Origin: Pseudobacteriovorax sp.
GTDB taxonomy: Bacteria > Bdellovibrionota_B > Oligoflexia > Oligoflexales > Oligoflexaceae
Length of the DNA: 64,000 nucleotides
Direction of reading: 5' to 3'
Assembly (NCBI GenBank): GCA_013215145.1
Contig: JABSRP010000010.1
Coordinates: 248,001 to 312,000 of the forward strand
The position numbers and the translations under genes were made by a program. Each line of letters starts with the position of its first letter. The stretch's first letter is position 1. Positions 1 through 9,082 of the stretch are shown piece after piece. The notes under the pieces were generated by a model. The model was given only the letters and a program-made list of their open reading frames with translations, was not told the DNA's origin and searched no databases.

Positions 1-2297
1 AAATCGTCGATACAGATGGGGTGAAGGAAAAGTTTGGCGTCACTCCTGACCAGGTCATCGATATCTTAGCTCTCATGGGGGATAGCGCTGACAATGTCCC
101 AGGTGTACCGGGCATTGGAGAAAAAGGCGCTGCCAAACTGATACAAGCTTACGGCTCTCTAGATGGCATTTATGAAAACCTTGATAAGATCTCGAACAAG
201 CGCCAACTAAACGGCCTTACTGACAACAGAGAAAAAGCTGAGTTATCCAAAGAATTGGTCACCATTAAAACCGATGCCGATTTGAAAATAAAACTTGATG
301 ACTGCGTGTGTCATTACCAGACCGCTGTGGCCAACAAAACGCTTCTAAGCCTTGCAGAAGAGCTTCAGTTTAGAACACTAGGAAAGAAAATTTCTGACAA
401 AATAGACAAACTTCCCAGCGATGCCAGGGAAACCAAGATGGATCCAGGAGAGTCCAGCTCGGAAACTGAAAACGATAACCAGCAAGATATCTCCCATGAA
501 AACCTTAGCTACCAGGTTATCAATACCACGAAGAGCTTCGAGGAATTCTGCCAAAAATGGGAGCAAGCAACGGTCTTTGCCTTTGATACCGAAACCACCG
601 GATTAGATATCGCCGAAGATCAACCCATAGGCGTTTCTATCTCGTGGAGCGAGTCAGAGGCTTACTATATTCCCATTGATGACAATCAAAAAGCTGATGT
701 TAAATCTGTGTTAAAGCAGCTCAAACAAGGATTGGAAAATCCACTCCCATTGAAAATCGGTCATAATCTGAAATTTGATATTCAAATGCTCAGAAACCTT
801 GGTATCGATCCAGTTGGACCATTCCGAGATACGATGATCGGCTCTTATTTACTTTACCCGAATCAAAGGCAGCATAATCTTGACTATTGCTGCCTGAATT
901 ATCTAGGGCTTTCCAAAATTGCTAGTAAAGATCTGCTCGGAAAATCAGGTACCATGACCGATGTCCCCCTAAACATATTAGGAAAGTATGCCTGTGAAGA
1001 TGCCGACTACACCTTGAGACTATACAATTATTTGATGCCGTTGATCGATGAGCAAGAGCTAGAAGAGCTTTATTCCGGTCTCGAAATGCCTTTGGTACCA
1101 GTTTTGGCAACCATGGAACAAAATGGTATCTTTCTGGACAAACTCGATCTCAACCAACAAAATCTAGAGCTAACCAACAGTATTGAAGTACTAACGAAGT
1201 CAATCTATGAAATTGCCGGTGAAGAGTTTAATATCCGCTCCACCAAACAACTTCAGGTGATTCTCTTTGAAAAACTAAAAGTTCATGAAGAGCTTGGGAT
1301 CACACGACTCAAAAAAACAAAATCTGGATATTCAACCGACGCCTCTGTGCTCGAAAAATTAAAAGATCACCCCCTCGTCGAGAAGCTCCTAGACTACCGC
1401 ATGCTTACCAAGTTGAAATCAACCTATGTCGATACGTTGCCAGGCATGGTGTCTAACAAAAGCAATCGACTCCATGCCTCTTTTCATCAAACTGGTACAG
1501 CTACCGGTCGTCTCAGTAGCTCAGACCCAAATTTGCAGAATATTCCGATTCGGTCATCCCAGGGCCGTAAGATCCGAAGAGCCTTTAAAGCACCATCTAA
1601 AGAGAAAGTCCTTATTGCAGCCGATTACTCTCAGATCGAACTAAGGGTTTTAGCCAGTTTGGCAAAGGATCCCAACTTAACTGAGGCTTTTTTTAATGAT
1701 GCCGATATACACACCTCAACAGCGGCTAGCATTTTTGGTATCCCAGCCGAAGAGGTTTCCTCATCGCAAAGAAACCAAGCCAAAGCCATTAACTTCGGTA
1801 TCATATATGGAATGGGACCGCAGCGCCTCGCCAGAGAAACTGGCGTATCCCAAAAAGAAGCCAAAGAATTTATCCAAAAGTACTTTGACACCTACCCAAA
1901 CATTAAAAAGTTTATTGATGATTCGATCCATTTTGCAAAAGAAAACGAATACACGATGACCATTTGTCGCAGAAAAAGACCGCTACCAGAGATCAATGGC
2001 ACTGATCGCATAGCTCTAGTCAACGCCCAGAACATGGCGGTGAATACTCCTGTGCAGGGGTCAGCAGCAGATCTCATCAAACTTGCGATGGTTCAGCTTC
2101 ACGAACGACTAGTCGCTGACAACCTTGATGCAAAAATTCTTCTACAAGTTCATGACGAACTGGTACTTGAATGCGATGCAAGTATTGCCGATCGTGTTAA
2201 AGAAATTGTTCAGGAATCGATGGAAACCGCTATGGATATCGGTGTACCCTTAAAAGTATCGATTGGCGTTGGTAGTAATTGGTTAGAGGCACATTAA
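1..2297 (+). CDS. polA: DNA polymerase I, 5' end outside window
   Basis: The frame is open from the first bases, so the gene begins upstream. What remains is the end of the 5' nuclease domain with its helix-hairpin-helix (VPGVPGIGEKGAAKL), a 3'-5' proofreading exonuclease and the polymerase domain. The exonuclease keeps its acidic residues: FDTETTG near residue 187, GHNLKFD, and YACEDAD. Proofreading is therefore probably active, unlike in several polA families that lost it. Polymerase motifs A (ADYSQIELR), B (RNQAKAINFGIIYG) and C (QVHDELVLE) are intact. The enzyme fills gaps and removes primers during repair and lagging-strand replication. The GTG at 21 lies inside a conserved motif and is not the true start. 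tatC follows after one base. Confidence 0.97.
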   Translation, partial: IVDTDGVKEKFGVTPDQVIDILALMGDSADNVPGVPGIGEKGAAKLIQAYGSLDGIYENLDKISNKRQLNGLTDNREKAELSKELVTIKTDADLKIKLDDCVCHYQTAVANKTLLSLAEELQFRTLGKKISDKIDKLPSDARETKMDPGESSSETENDNQQDISHENLSYQVINTTKSFEEFCQKWEQATVFAFDTETTGLDIAEDQPIGVSISWSESEAYYIPIDDNQKADVKSVLKQLKQGLENPLPLKIGHNLKFDIQMLRNLGIDPVGPFRDTMIGSYLLYPNQRQHNLDYCCLNYLGLSKIASKDLLGKSGTMTDVPLNILGKYACEDADYTLRLYNYLMPLIDEQELEELYSGLEMPLVPVLATMEQNGIFLDKLDLNQQNLELTNSIEVLTKSIYEIAGEEFNIRSTKQLQVILFEKLKVHEELGITRLKKTKSGYSTDASVLEKLKDHPLVEKLLDYRMLTKLKSTYVDTLPGMVSNKSNRLHASFHQTGTATGRLSSSDPNLQNIPIRSSQGRKIRRAFKAPSKEKVLIAADYSQIELRVLASLAKDPNLTEAFFNDADIHTSTAASIFGIPAEEVSSSQRNQAKAINFGIIYGMGPQRLARETGVSQKEAKEFIQKYFDTYPNIKKFIDDSIHFAKENEYTMTICRRKRPLPEINGTDRIALVNAQNMAVNTPVQGSAADLIKLAMVQLHERLVADNLDAKILLQVHDELVLECDASIADRVKEIVQESMETAMDIGVPLKVSIGVGSNWLEAH

Positions 2298-2298
2298 A

Positions 2299-3093
2299 AT
2301 GAGCGAAAGTCAAGATAACCTCAAAGTCATGGGGCTTATGGACCATTTAGGCGAACTCCGGACTCGGATTTTTCGATCGCTTGTTATCGTACTTATTCTA
2401 TTTGGCGCAGCTTTTTCAATTTCCGATTACATCTTTAATGTTATTAAAGAACCCTTGGTCAAAGCATTACCTGAAGGTTCCAATGTATTACACTTTACCG
2501 GTCCGATGGATGTGTTCATTGCGAATATCAAACTCTCTCTACTTGTCGCAGTCATTGGTGGGTGCCCCGTTTGGCTATATCAGTTTTGGAAATTTCTTGA
2601 GCCAGCACTTTATGATCATGAAAAAAAATATGCGCTTCCTTTTTTGGTGTCTTCAGTAGGCCTGTTTTTCGGTGGTGTTTCCTTCTGCTTTTTCATTATT
2701 ATGCCCTTAGCTCTCGAGTTTCTTATCGGAATGGGTATGGAAGTCGGAACTCCAATCATTACGGTCGGCGATTATATTTCCATGCTGATGATTTTAATTT
2801 TGGGGTTTGGTCTCGTCTTTGAAACACCTGTTATCCTCGTATTATTGGCATTACTTGATCTCATCGATGCTGATACACTGGCTGAAAACCGAAAATTTGT
2901 CCTCGTTGGCATTTTGATTCTGGGTGCGCTATTAACGCCACCAGACCCTATGTCCCAAGTGGCCATGGGAGTCCCCACTTACCTCATGTTTGAGCTATCC
3001 ATTGTGATCATTAGAATGATAAAACGCAAAAAAGGGTCTGACGATAAAGATTCAGATCAAAAACCAGGTAAACAAGTTGCAAGTAAATCATAA
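2299..3093 (+). CDS. tatC: Twin-arginine translocase subunit TatC
   Basis: TatC is the inner-membrane receptor of the Tat system, which exports folded proteins bearing twin-arginine signals. The 264-residue protein has the cytoplasmic N-terminal motif HLGELRTRI near residue 16, the conserved region around PVWLYQFWKFLEPALY, and about six hydrophobic segments, the normal size and topology. The tail is lysine-rich and ends in the cytoplasm. It starts one base after polA, so the two are probably co-transcribed. No tatA or tatB lies within the window. The 3' end overlaps the next gene by 17 bases. Confidence 0.96.
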   Translation: MSESQDNLKVMGLMDHLGELRTRIFRSLVIVLILFGAAFSISDYIFNVIKEPLVKALPEGSNVLHFTGPMDVFIANIKLSLLVAVIGGCPVWLYQFWKFLEPALYDHEKKYALPFLVSSVGLFFGGVSFCFFIIMPLALEFLIGMGMEVGTPIITVGDYISMLMILILGFGLVFETPVILVLLALLDLIDADTLAENRKFVLVGILILGALLTPPDPMSQVAMGVPTYLMFELSIVIIRMIKRKKGSDDKDSDQKPGKQVASKS

Positions 3094-3793
3094 ATTCTGG
3101 CCTCTACTAAGCCTTCTTCTGTTGATGACTTCTATTCTGAAGGCCTCAGAAGAGCCCCCTTTCGAAATCAACCGGAGTATTTGGAGCATTGGTTTAGGGG
3201 GGTATCAAAATAATCTAAAATCTGGAGATGGCAACCACGTACTGGGTGTCAGTAGTGTCGTTCAACTGGGTAGAGGGTATATAGGCGATACTTGGTTTGC
3301 CACGGGCGCTGTTGAGTTTATTTCAGGCCCCTTTCAATCACCTGAGCAGCAGAACTTGGTAGTGGATTTTTCGGGAACCGGTTTTAGTACTTGGATAGGT
3401 TTTAGCGCAGAAAACCAAAACCTTAGAACAGAAGCAGGTAATTATGGCTTTCTTTTAGGACTAAACTACTCAGATATTATCGGACGATCCGTGGGCGATC
3501 GGGTGACCAACGAAGGAGGCACAACCACTAGCAATTGGGTGATGCGAGTCAATAACTTCACCATTTTTCCCTCCATATTTTTTACCTGGCTGAAGCCACC
3601 AAGAGAGAAAGGCAATAGCCCCGAATTGCTCCTTACTAGGATTGAAGGATACCTGCTGAAGATTGGGATAGCAGCCCCACTACAGATTCGATATAAGGTC
3701 AAATACGACGAAAACGAACGGAAAATTGTAAGAAAAGGAGAGCTGGAAGGATATACGGTCATGATCACATTCTCCACACTTTTTGGCGCCTAA
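3077..3793 (+). CDS. Exported protein of unknown function, possible outer-membrane beta-barrel
   Basis: No family is recognised. The 238-residue product begins with a Sec-type signal peptide (hydrophobic stretch LLSLLLLMTSIL, then ASEEPP) and continues with alternating polar and aromatic or glycine-rich segments such as FLLGLNYSDIIG and GYTVMITFSTLFGA. The sequence ends with an aromatic-poor but hydrophobic strand, so a small outer-membrane barrel is possible; this is inference. The TTG start lies inside the tatC 3' end (17-base overlap), which puts the gene in the polA-tatC transcript. No in-frame ATG exists before the signal peptide. The coding sequence is probably real because of the signal peptide and the normal codon use. 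Confidence 0.75.
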   Translation: MQVNHKFWPLLSLLLLMTSILKASEEPPFEINRSIWSIGLGGYQNNLKSGDGNHVLGVSSVVQLGRGYIGDTWFATGAVEFISGPFQSPEQQNLVVDFSGTGFSTWIGFSAENQNLRTEAGNYGFLLGLNYSDIIGRSVGDRVTNEGGTTTSNWVMRVNNFTIFPSIFFTWLKPPREKGNSPELLLTRIEGYLLKIGIAAPLQIRYKVKYDENERKIVRKGELEGYTVMITFSTLFGA

Positions 3794-3797
3794 CCTT

Positions 3798-3826
3798 TTG
3801 ATATTAATCAATATTTAAACTATATT
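3798..3826 (+). promoter_or_regulatory. Sigma70-type promoter for the zinc-finger gene
   Basis: TTGATA at 3798-3803 and TATATT at 3821-3826 are separated by exactly 17 bases, inside an AT-rich stretch directly after the preceding gene. Transcription would start near 3833, about 40 bases before the ATG at 3874, which has a GAGGAG ribosome site. The match is strong by eye but untested. Confidence 0.6.
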
Positions 3827-3873
3827 TTTATTTTTTTGCAGAAAGTTCCGATGGTCTCCACTGAGGAGTCTCC

Positions 3874-4584
3874 ATGGGAAGTCGAGTTATTACTAAAAAT
3901 GCAAGAGTTCCAGTCATTCGAAAGATCTTTCGCAAGGGCGATTCGTTTACGTGCGGGATCTGTCGAACCAACCATAATTCCCGGGAAGAGGCAAACAACT
4001 GCTTAAATCACTGCTGGTTCCAGCTTCGTCATCATTACCCACTTCTGATCAAGCAAAGGCCGGAAGGGTCACATTATTTTCGCTGTCAATTCTGTTTTCG
4101 TAATTACGACACTGAAAAAGAAGGATTGGACTGTGCTCACAGGTGCATCGAGTACCACGAGCAGAGACATTTTTTTGAGCAACTTACCAACGACCTTCCC
4201 ATAGCAACTAAGCCAAAAAAACAGTTTCGGCTGGTGCGAATTGCGCCCAATATAACCGGCAAAAAGCCTTCTAACGACATTAATCCTGATCCAGAGGATC
4301 CTCCTGTTTCCGTCGAGGGTCAAACGCCTGAGGAGAAAAACGATAATTTCGATCTGCTTCCAAACGAAGCTCTGGAAGAAAACAATGATCTTCCCAAAGA
4401 AGTTGTCGATAATCGGAAGCATATAGATAGCTATAAAAAGCACTGGATCCGCGATGGAGCAAAATACAAATGCTGCTACTGTGGAGAGCTGCACTACACT
4501 CGTATGGATGTCGAGCCTTGCTTTAAATCACATTTCGATGAAGAGGGTTGGGAGCTGAAAGAGAACGGCTCAATTAATGATTGA
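3874..4584 (+). CDS. Protein with three C2H2-like zinc fingers
   Basis: I do not recognise the 236-residue protein as a named family. It contains three copies of one cysteine pattern, C-x2-C-x12-C-x3-(C or H): residues 27, 30, 43, 47; residues 71, 74, 87, 91; and residues 200, 203, 216, 220. The spacing is that of a C2H2 zinc finger with cysteine in the third position. The first two fingers are nearly adjacent; the third sits at the C-terminus after an acidic, proline-rich linker of about 100 residues. A nucleic-acid or protein-binding role is plausible but unproven. It has its own promoter and a hairpin terminator that includes its stop codon, so it is probably a single-gene unit. Confidence 0.85.
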   Translation: MGSRVITKNARVPVIRKIFRKGDSFTCGICRTNHNSREEANNCLNHCWFQLRHHYPLLIKQRPEGSHYFRCQFCFRNYDTEKEGLDCAHRCIEYHEQRHFFEQLTNDLPIATKPKKQFRLVRIAPNITGKKPSNDINPDPEDPPVSVEGQTPEEKNDNFDLLPNEALEENNDLPKEVVDNRKHIDSYKKHWIRDGAKYKCCYCGELHYTRMDVEPCFKSHFDEEGWELKENGSIND

Positions 4585-4598
4585 GCCGTTTATTTGAT
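4564..4598 (+). terminator. Intrinsic terminator overlapping the stop codon
   Basis: A perfect 10-bp stem (AACGGCTCAA at 4564-4573, TTGAGCCGTT at 4581-4590) with a 7-base loop is followed by TATTTG. The last codons and the TGA of the zinc-finger gene form part of the hairpin. The convergent hpf gene ends at 4631, so the hairpin may stop transcription from both sides. Confidence 0.7.
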
Positions 4599-4630
4599 AG
4601 TAAAGTAATATCAAGACTAGAGATAAGGTG

Positions 4631-5041
4631 TTAAGTTCCCGTCTTTCGTCGTTTAGCTTGTTCGAATTTGATCACATCATCTGCATCGATAACCAAGTCA
4701 TCGTCAGACGCTTCAGCCATGGGAAGATCTCGAACAGACGAACGATTTTTATGCCCTTTTAAACGATCTTTTTTCTTTTTCAATTGCGTGCCCAGTTTGT
4801 CGGCCATCAAATCAATTGATCCATACATATCGCCACAGGAATGCTCAACGGTAAGAGAAAAACCATCTCCACCAATCAAAGTGCATACAGCCTGTTGAAT
4901 GTGTCTATCCACGGAAAAGGTCACTTGAACCTCAATAGCTTTGGTCACAAATTTCTCAATTTTCGCACTTAGTTTTTCGCGAGCGTAATCTTGAATGGCC
5001 TGTGATGTTTCCATGTGTTTGAAGGAAAACTGGAACTGCAT
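4631..5041 (-). CDS. hpf: Ribosome hibernation-promoting factor (HPF/YfiA family)
   Basis: HPF binds the decoding region of the 30S subunit and silences ribosomes in stationary phase. The first ~100 residues match the family: FSFKHMETSQAIQDYAREKL, then EVQVTFSVDRHIQQAVCTL, and MYGSIDLMADKLGTQLKKKK. The total of 136 residues is longer than a short HPF but lacks the ~60-residue dimerisation domain of long HPF. The extra ~35 residues are acidic and then basic (SDDDLVIDADDVIKFEQAKRR). The start has a GGAGG site eight bases upstream. It is monocistronic, converging on the zinc-finger gene and divergent from recD2. Confidence 0.93.
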   Translation of the reverse strand: MQFQFSFKHMETSQAIQDYAREKLSAKIEKFVTKAIEVQVTFSVDRHIQQAVCTLIGGDGFSLTVEHSCGDMYGSIDLMADKLGTQLKKKKDRLKGHKNRSSVRDLPMAEASDDDLVIDADDVIKFEQAKRRKTGT

Positions 5042-5221
5042 AGGATTGCCTCCGTTGCCAAATAATCGATAAGGGAAGACCGACGCCTACATGCTTAGGT
5101 TGGGGACCAGACAGTGTAACCGTGATCTACCTACTGGAATACTTATCGGCAAATTCCCTTGTTAATTTACCAAAATCGAAATGACATAGTCGCAAACGAT
5201 CTGGACATATTATCGAAATCC

Positions 5222-5257
5222 TTGATAAATTTAGGTTGTTGTCCTAATACCGGTATT
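5222..5257 (+). promoter_or_regulatory. Possible recD2 promoter with palindromic operator
   Basis: TTGATA (5222-5227), a 17-base spacer and TAATAC (5245-5250) resemble a sigma70 promoter with a weak -10. A perfect 12-bp palindrome, AATACCGGTATT, at 5246-5257 overlaps the -10 position, where a repressor could act. The recD2 start codon is about 50 bases downstream. Confidence 0.35.
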
Positions 5258-5305
5258 CAGGCCCGTAATCGAACTCCTTGTCGAGTTAGAATGTGAGATT
5301 GAGTT

Positions 5306-7492
5306 TTGGATCCTACCATTGAACATCCTGTAATCAATGCAGAAATTGAAACCATTACGTTTCGAAATGAAGACAATGGCTGGAGCGTAGTTAGAATCAG
5401 ATTGGAAGACGGTCAACTCACCACAGCCACAGGGGTTTTCCCCCACCTCAGGATCGGAGAAACGGTTTCGATTAAGGGCGAGTGGACCTCTCATAAAGTC
5501 CATGGTCGTCAGTTCAAAGCCATTTCGACCCAAGCCTACGTCCCGGAAACCAGCGAGGCGATGATAAAATATCTGTCATCTGGCTTAGTTAAAGGAATTG
5601 GACGCAAAACAGCCGAGAAGATAGTTGGGCATTTTAAATCTAAGACCTTGGAAATATTAGACAATGAGCCCGAGAGATTAGAAGAGGTCCCGCGCATTGG
5701 TAAGGCTAAGGCAGCCACCATCGCCAAAAGCTGGTCCAAAAGTCAGCAGTACCGCGAGGCGGAGCTTCTTCTGCTCAGCTACGATCTGTCCCTTGGGCTA
5801 ACCGCAAAAATCATACGTGCCTATCAATCGAAAACCTTAACCATTGTCAAAACACAACCTTACAGACTGTGCAATGAAATTTCTGGAATTGGGTTTTTAA
5901 CGGCTGATAAAATCGCCAGGTCAGCGGGGATTTCGGAGACCTCCCCTGAAAGGATAGAAGCCGCTACCCTTTACCTTATTAAACAGTCAGAAGACAAGGG
6001 GCATTGTTTTCTATACACCAAGCAGCTAATTGAAAAGTTGGAGGAATTGCTTAAGGTTGATTCCACAAGTTTAGACGAGAGCTTTCTTCAGGTGATTACC
6101 AATCTCAATCAGGCTGGAAAGATCGTATCTCAGTCCATCGACGATACCAGCATCCATTATCGCTACGACCTGCTTGTGGCTGAAGAGACGTTATCACAAA
6201 AACTCAGTCAATTGTTGGCAAGCCCCATGGCTGTAGACGAGGATCGCATAGATAGTTGGCTCGATCGCTACGCAAAGGCAACGAACCAATCGCTTTCCAC
6301 AGACCAATTATCTGCAGTGAAAAAAGCCGCGAGCTCAAGGGTATTTGTCCTAACAGGAGGACCAGGGGTTGGTAAAACGACGACTGCTAATGCCATTATC
6401 GCCTTACTAAAAGCCATGAATAAAACGGTAGCGCTAGCTGCACCAACCGGACGCGCTGCTCAAAGGTTAACGGAAGTCGCCACTGTCCAAGCCAAAACTG
6501 TCCATCGACTTCTTGAGTGGACCCCTCAAGACAATGGTTTTACCCGGAACGAAGACAACCCGCTGGACTGCCAGGTCGTTGTTATCGATGAGTCTTCGAT
6601 GCTAGATATTAGGCTGGCAAATGCTCTGGTCCAAGCTGTGCCAGAACGAGGACAAATTATATTCATTGGTGACGTTGATCAACTTCCTTCAGTGGGTCCT
6701 GGTAACGTTCTCAGGGATCTCATCGATTCATGCTCGGTACCCTTTACCCGTCTTATGGAAATTTTCCGCCAAGCTGCGACATCAGCCATTGTCAGCACGG
6801 CTCACAAAATCAATTCAGGGCATATCCCCATATTTTCATCTGATAATTCTTGTGACTGCAGATTTATCGAAACTGAAGGCGTCTCAGACACAAAGTCCGT
6901 CATTCAAGAGCTCATCGGCGATATTCTCCCTAATAAATCTAACTATGATCCTATTCGTGACGTCCAAATCCTCACTCCAATGAATCGAGGAGATCTTGGT
7001 ACCAAACAACTCAATACCGAGCTTCAGCAACTCCTCAATCCAATTGATGATCAAGCCATGGAAAGCACAGTAGACACGACCACCTACCGCTCAGGTGATA
7101 AAGTCATCCAAATGGCAAATAATTATGATCTGAATGTCTTTAATGGTGATATTGGCTATATTGTCAATGCTGGAGTTGATGGTGGTAAGATTATTGTTGA
7201 TTTTCATGGTAGACAAGTACGCTATCGCAAAGAAGATGCCTACGATTTAAAGCTTGCTTATGCGATTACAATTCACAAATCCCAAGGCAGTGAATTTCCT
7301 GTTGTTGTCATTCCCATGTCTATGCAACACTACATTATGCTACAAAGAAACCTAATCTACACCGCACTCACTCGTGCAAAAAAGTTCGCCGTGTTTGTGG
7401 GAACAAAGTCCGCCCTCGAACATGCCATTCGTAATCAAAAAAGTCTGGAGCGTCAGACCTACCTTATTAATCGGATACAAAGTCATTTATGA
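5306..7492 (+). CDS. recD2: RecD2-type ATP-dependent DNA helicase
   Basis: RecD2 is a 5'-3' superfamily 1B helicase that acts without RecB or RecC in replication-fork and repair work. The 728 residues begin with an OB-like region, then tandem helix-hairpin-helix motifs (VKGIGRKTAEKIV near 93; VPRIGKAKAATI near 128). These are the hallmark of RecD2 and are absent from RecD1. The motor domain has Walker A GGPGVGKTT near 351, Walker B VVIDESS near 425, GDVDQLPSVGPGN, AITIHKSQGSEF and YTALTRAKK near 685. The start is TTG, because every upstream in-frame ATG is followed by a stop. The glycosyltransferase gene overlaps its end by four bases (ATGA). Confidence 0.95.
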   Translation: MDPTIEHPVINAEIETITFRNEDNGWSVVRIRLEDGQLTTATGVFPHLRIGETVSIKGEWTSHKVHGRQFKAISTQAYVPETSEAMIKYLSSGLVKGIGRKTAEKIVGHFKSKTLEILDNEPERLEEVPRIGKAKAATIAKSWSKSQQYREAELLLLSYDLSLGLTAKIIRAYQSKTLTIVKTQPYRLCNEISGIGFLTADKIARSAGISETSPERIEAATLYLIKQSEDKGHCFLYTKQLIEKLEELLKVDSTSLDESFLQVITNLNQAGKIVSQSIDDTSIHYRYDLLVAEETLSQKLSQLLASPMAVDEDRIDSWLDRYAKATNQSLSTDQLSAVKKAASSRVFVLTGGPGVGKTTTANAIIALLKAMNKTVALAAPTGRAAQRLTEVATVQAKTVHRLLEWTPQDNGFTRNEDNPLDCQVVVIDESSMLDIRLANALVQAVPERGQIIFIGDVDQLPSVGPGNVLRDLIDSCSVPFTRLMEIFRQAATSAIVSTAHKINSGHIPIFSSDNSCDCRFIETEGVSDTKSVIQELIGDILPNKSNYDPIRDVQILTPMNRGDLGTKQLNTELQQLLNPIDDQAMESTVDTTTYRSGDKVIQMANNYDLNVFNGDIGYIVNAGVDGGKIIVDFHGRQVRYRKEDAYDLKLAYAITIHKSQGSEFPVVVIPMSMQHYIMLQRNLIYTALTRAKKFAVFVGTKSALEHAIRNQKSLERQTYLINRIQSHL

Positions 7493-9081
7493 AACAAAAT
7501 CAACTCGGATCAATCGTCATAGGATTCGCTATCCTATTTCAACTTATAGCCATAAGTTTTTTACCAGCCACCCAAGATGAGGCCTACTATTTCTATTGGT
7601 CTCTATTTCCTGACTTAGGTTACTTTGATCACCCTCCATTGATTGCTTGGCTTTCCACTCCAAGCATTTGGTTTCCCGATAATGTATTCTGGTCGCGTAT
7701 TCTAGGCGCTTCCTTAAATCTATTGATGATCCCCCTTTATCTCTCGCTGGCGACGAAAATACATCCTGATCCAAAATTTAGGTTCAACGTCCTGATTCTA
7801 TCTATTTTCAGCCTTGGCGGATTAGTATCGGGGATAGTCCAAACACCAGACCTACCTCTCGCTTTTTTTTGGCTTTTAGCTCTTCATGAGTCTTACGTCG
7901 CCATGACCAATAACCCAAAGCGCTGGATAACCGCGGGGATCGCGACTGGCTTAGGTATTGCCAGTAAATATACGATGCTGATCATAGGATTAGTATTTTT
8001 ATGGGCTCTCATCCGCGAAAAAAAGCAATTATCCAAGATTTGGCCTTATCTTGGCGGTCTCGCTTGCTTACTGACACTCCTACCCCATCTCCATTGGAAC
8101 CACCAACATGATTGGGTTTCATTTAAGTTTCAGATGGGTCGCGGATTTCTGAGCCAATATGAAGTTCCAGGAGCACAGGCTCATGGCATCAGTCAAGCGA
8201 TTCCAGCATCTCCAGGGACCCATGAGGACAGTCTTAAATATACCTTTTATGAACCATCAAAGGTCCATCTGCCGAAGCAACCAAAACCTGTACTAAAGAA
8301 AACTCTTGGGAAGGTAGGACAGTTTTTTGGCGGACAATTAGGACTCTGGGGGCTGTTATTATTCCCTATCGGATTGGGACTTTGGAGACAGAAAAGTGTA
8401 AAGACCCAGACAAAAGGTTTTGATCCTGGTAAGAGTCTAATTTGGGCTTCGGTCGCGATTCCTATTGTGCTGTTTGCCATGCTCAGTCCGATACAGCATA
8501 TCGAAGCCAATTGGGCAGCTATTAGCATGATAGGTATGATATTTCTGTTAGCCAGCCTGCAAATGACTAAGTTTTTACTGCTGAGCAGTGCTATTTTAAA
8601 TTCATCACTAATCGGCCTGGTTATCCTTCATAGTCATAGCCCACTAACCACAAAAAATCCCGCCAAAGATCGCATACTTCGAGAGACCAGCGGTTACGAA
8701 GACCTGGCACTAAACCTTAAAGATCTTAAGGCCCCCGTACTAGCCGATACCTATCAAACCGCAAGCTTGCTAAATTTCTATCAAAGGGACTTATTGGTTT
8801 CTCAATGGCCAGGTATAGCTCGCATGTCGGAGCTTGTTCGCAGACGAGAGATGATTCACACGAACCAAAAGACTTTAGAAGCATCAGGTATATTTTATCT
8901 GATAACATTTAATGCGATTCCTCCGATCATGGATGGATTTTCTGTTACCTCCAAAACCCATTTCCGTGATTGCCTTGAGGGCTTTATAATTTACAAAAGT
9001 AACGCACAATGGTTAGGATCAAGCCCATGCCCCAAACCCATCCATAAATGGTATCTGTATCGCTACCAGAGCAAATCTTAG
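7489..9081 (+). CDS. ArnT/GT39-like integral membrane glycosyltransferase
   Basis: The 530-residue polytopic protein resembles the dolichyl-phosphate-mannose protein mannosyltransferase / ArnT group. These enzymes transfer sugars from polyprenyl-phosphate donors to lipid A, proteins or glycans on the periplasmic face. The first periplasmic loop carries the family's acidic motif, DEAYYFYWSLFPDLGYFDHP near residue 30. About ten hydrophobic segments follow, then a soluble C-terminal domain of roughly 130 residues ending in CLEGF and CPKPIHKWYLYRY. The acceptor cannot be told from sequence. The ATG overlaps the recD2 stop, so translation is probably coupled although the functions look unrelated. 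It ends one base from the convergent kinase gene. Confidence 0.88.
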   Translation: MKQNQLGSIVIGFAILFQLIAISFLPATQDEAYYFYWSLFPDLGYFDHPPLIAWLSTPSIWFPDNVFWSRILGASLNLLMIPLYLSLATKIHPDPKFRFNVLILSIFSLGGLVSGIVQTPDLPLAFFWLLALHESYVAMTNNPKRWITAGIATGLGIASKYTMLIIGLVFLWALIREKKQLSKIWPYLGGLACLLTLLPHLHWNHQHDWVSFKFQMGRGFLSQYEVPGAQAHGISQAIPASPGTHEDSLKYTFYEPSKVHLPKQPKPVLKKTLGKVGQFFGGQLGLWGLLLFPIGLGLWRQKSVKTQTKGFDPGKSLIWASVAIPIVLFAMLSPIQHIEANWAAISMIGMIFLLASLQMTKFLLLSSAILNSSLIGLVILHSHSPLTTKNPAKDRILRETSGYEDLALNLKDLKAPVLADTYQTASLLNFYQRDLLVSQWPGIARMSELVRRREMIHTNQKTLEASGIFYLITFNAIPPIMDGFSVTSKTHFRDCLEGFIIYKSNAQWLGSSPCPKPIHKWYLYRYQSKS

Positions 9082-9082
9082 C

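Noticed and set aside
4069..4494. 141-codon frame opposite the zinc-finger gene
   Set aside because: The sense frame has repeated, evenly spaced cysteines and a promoter; the antisense frame has neither.
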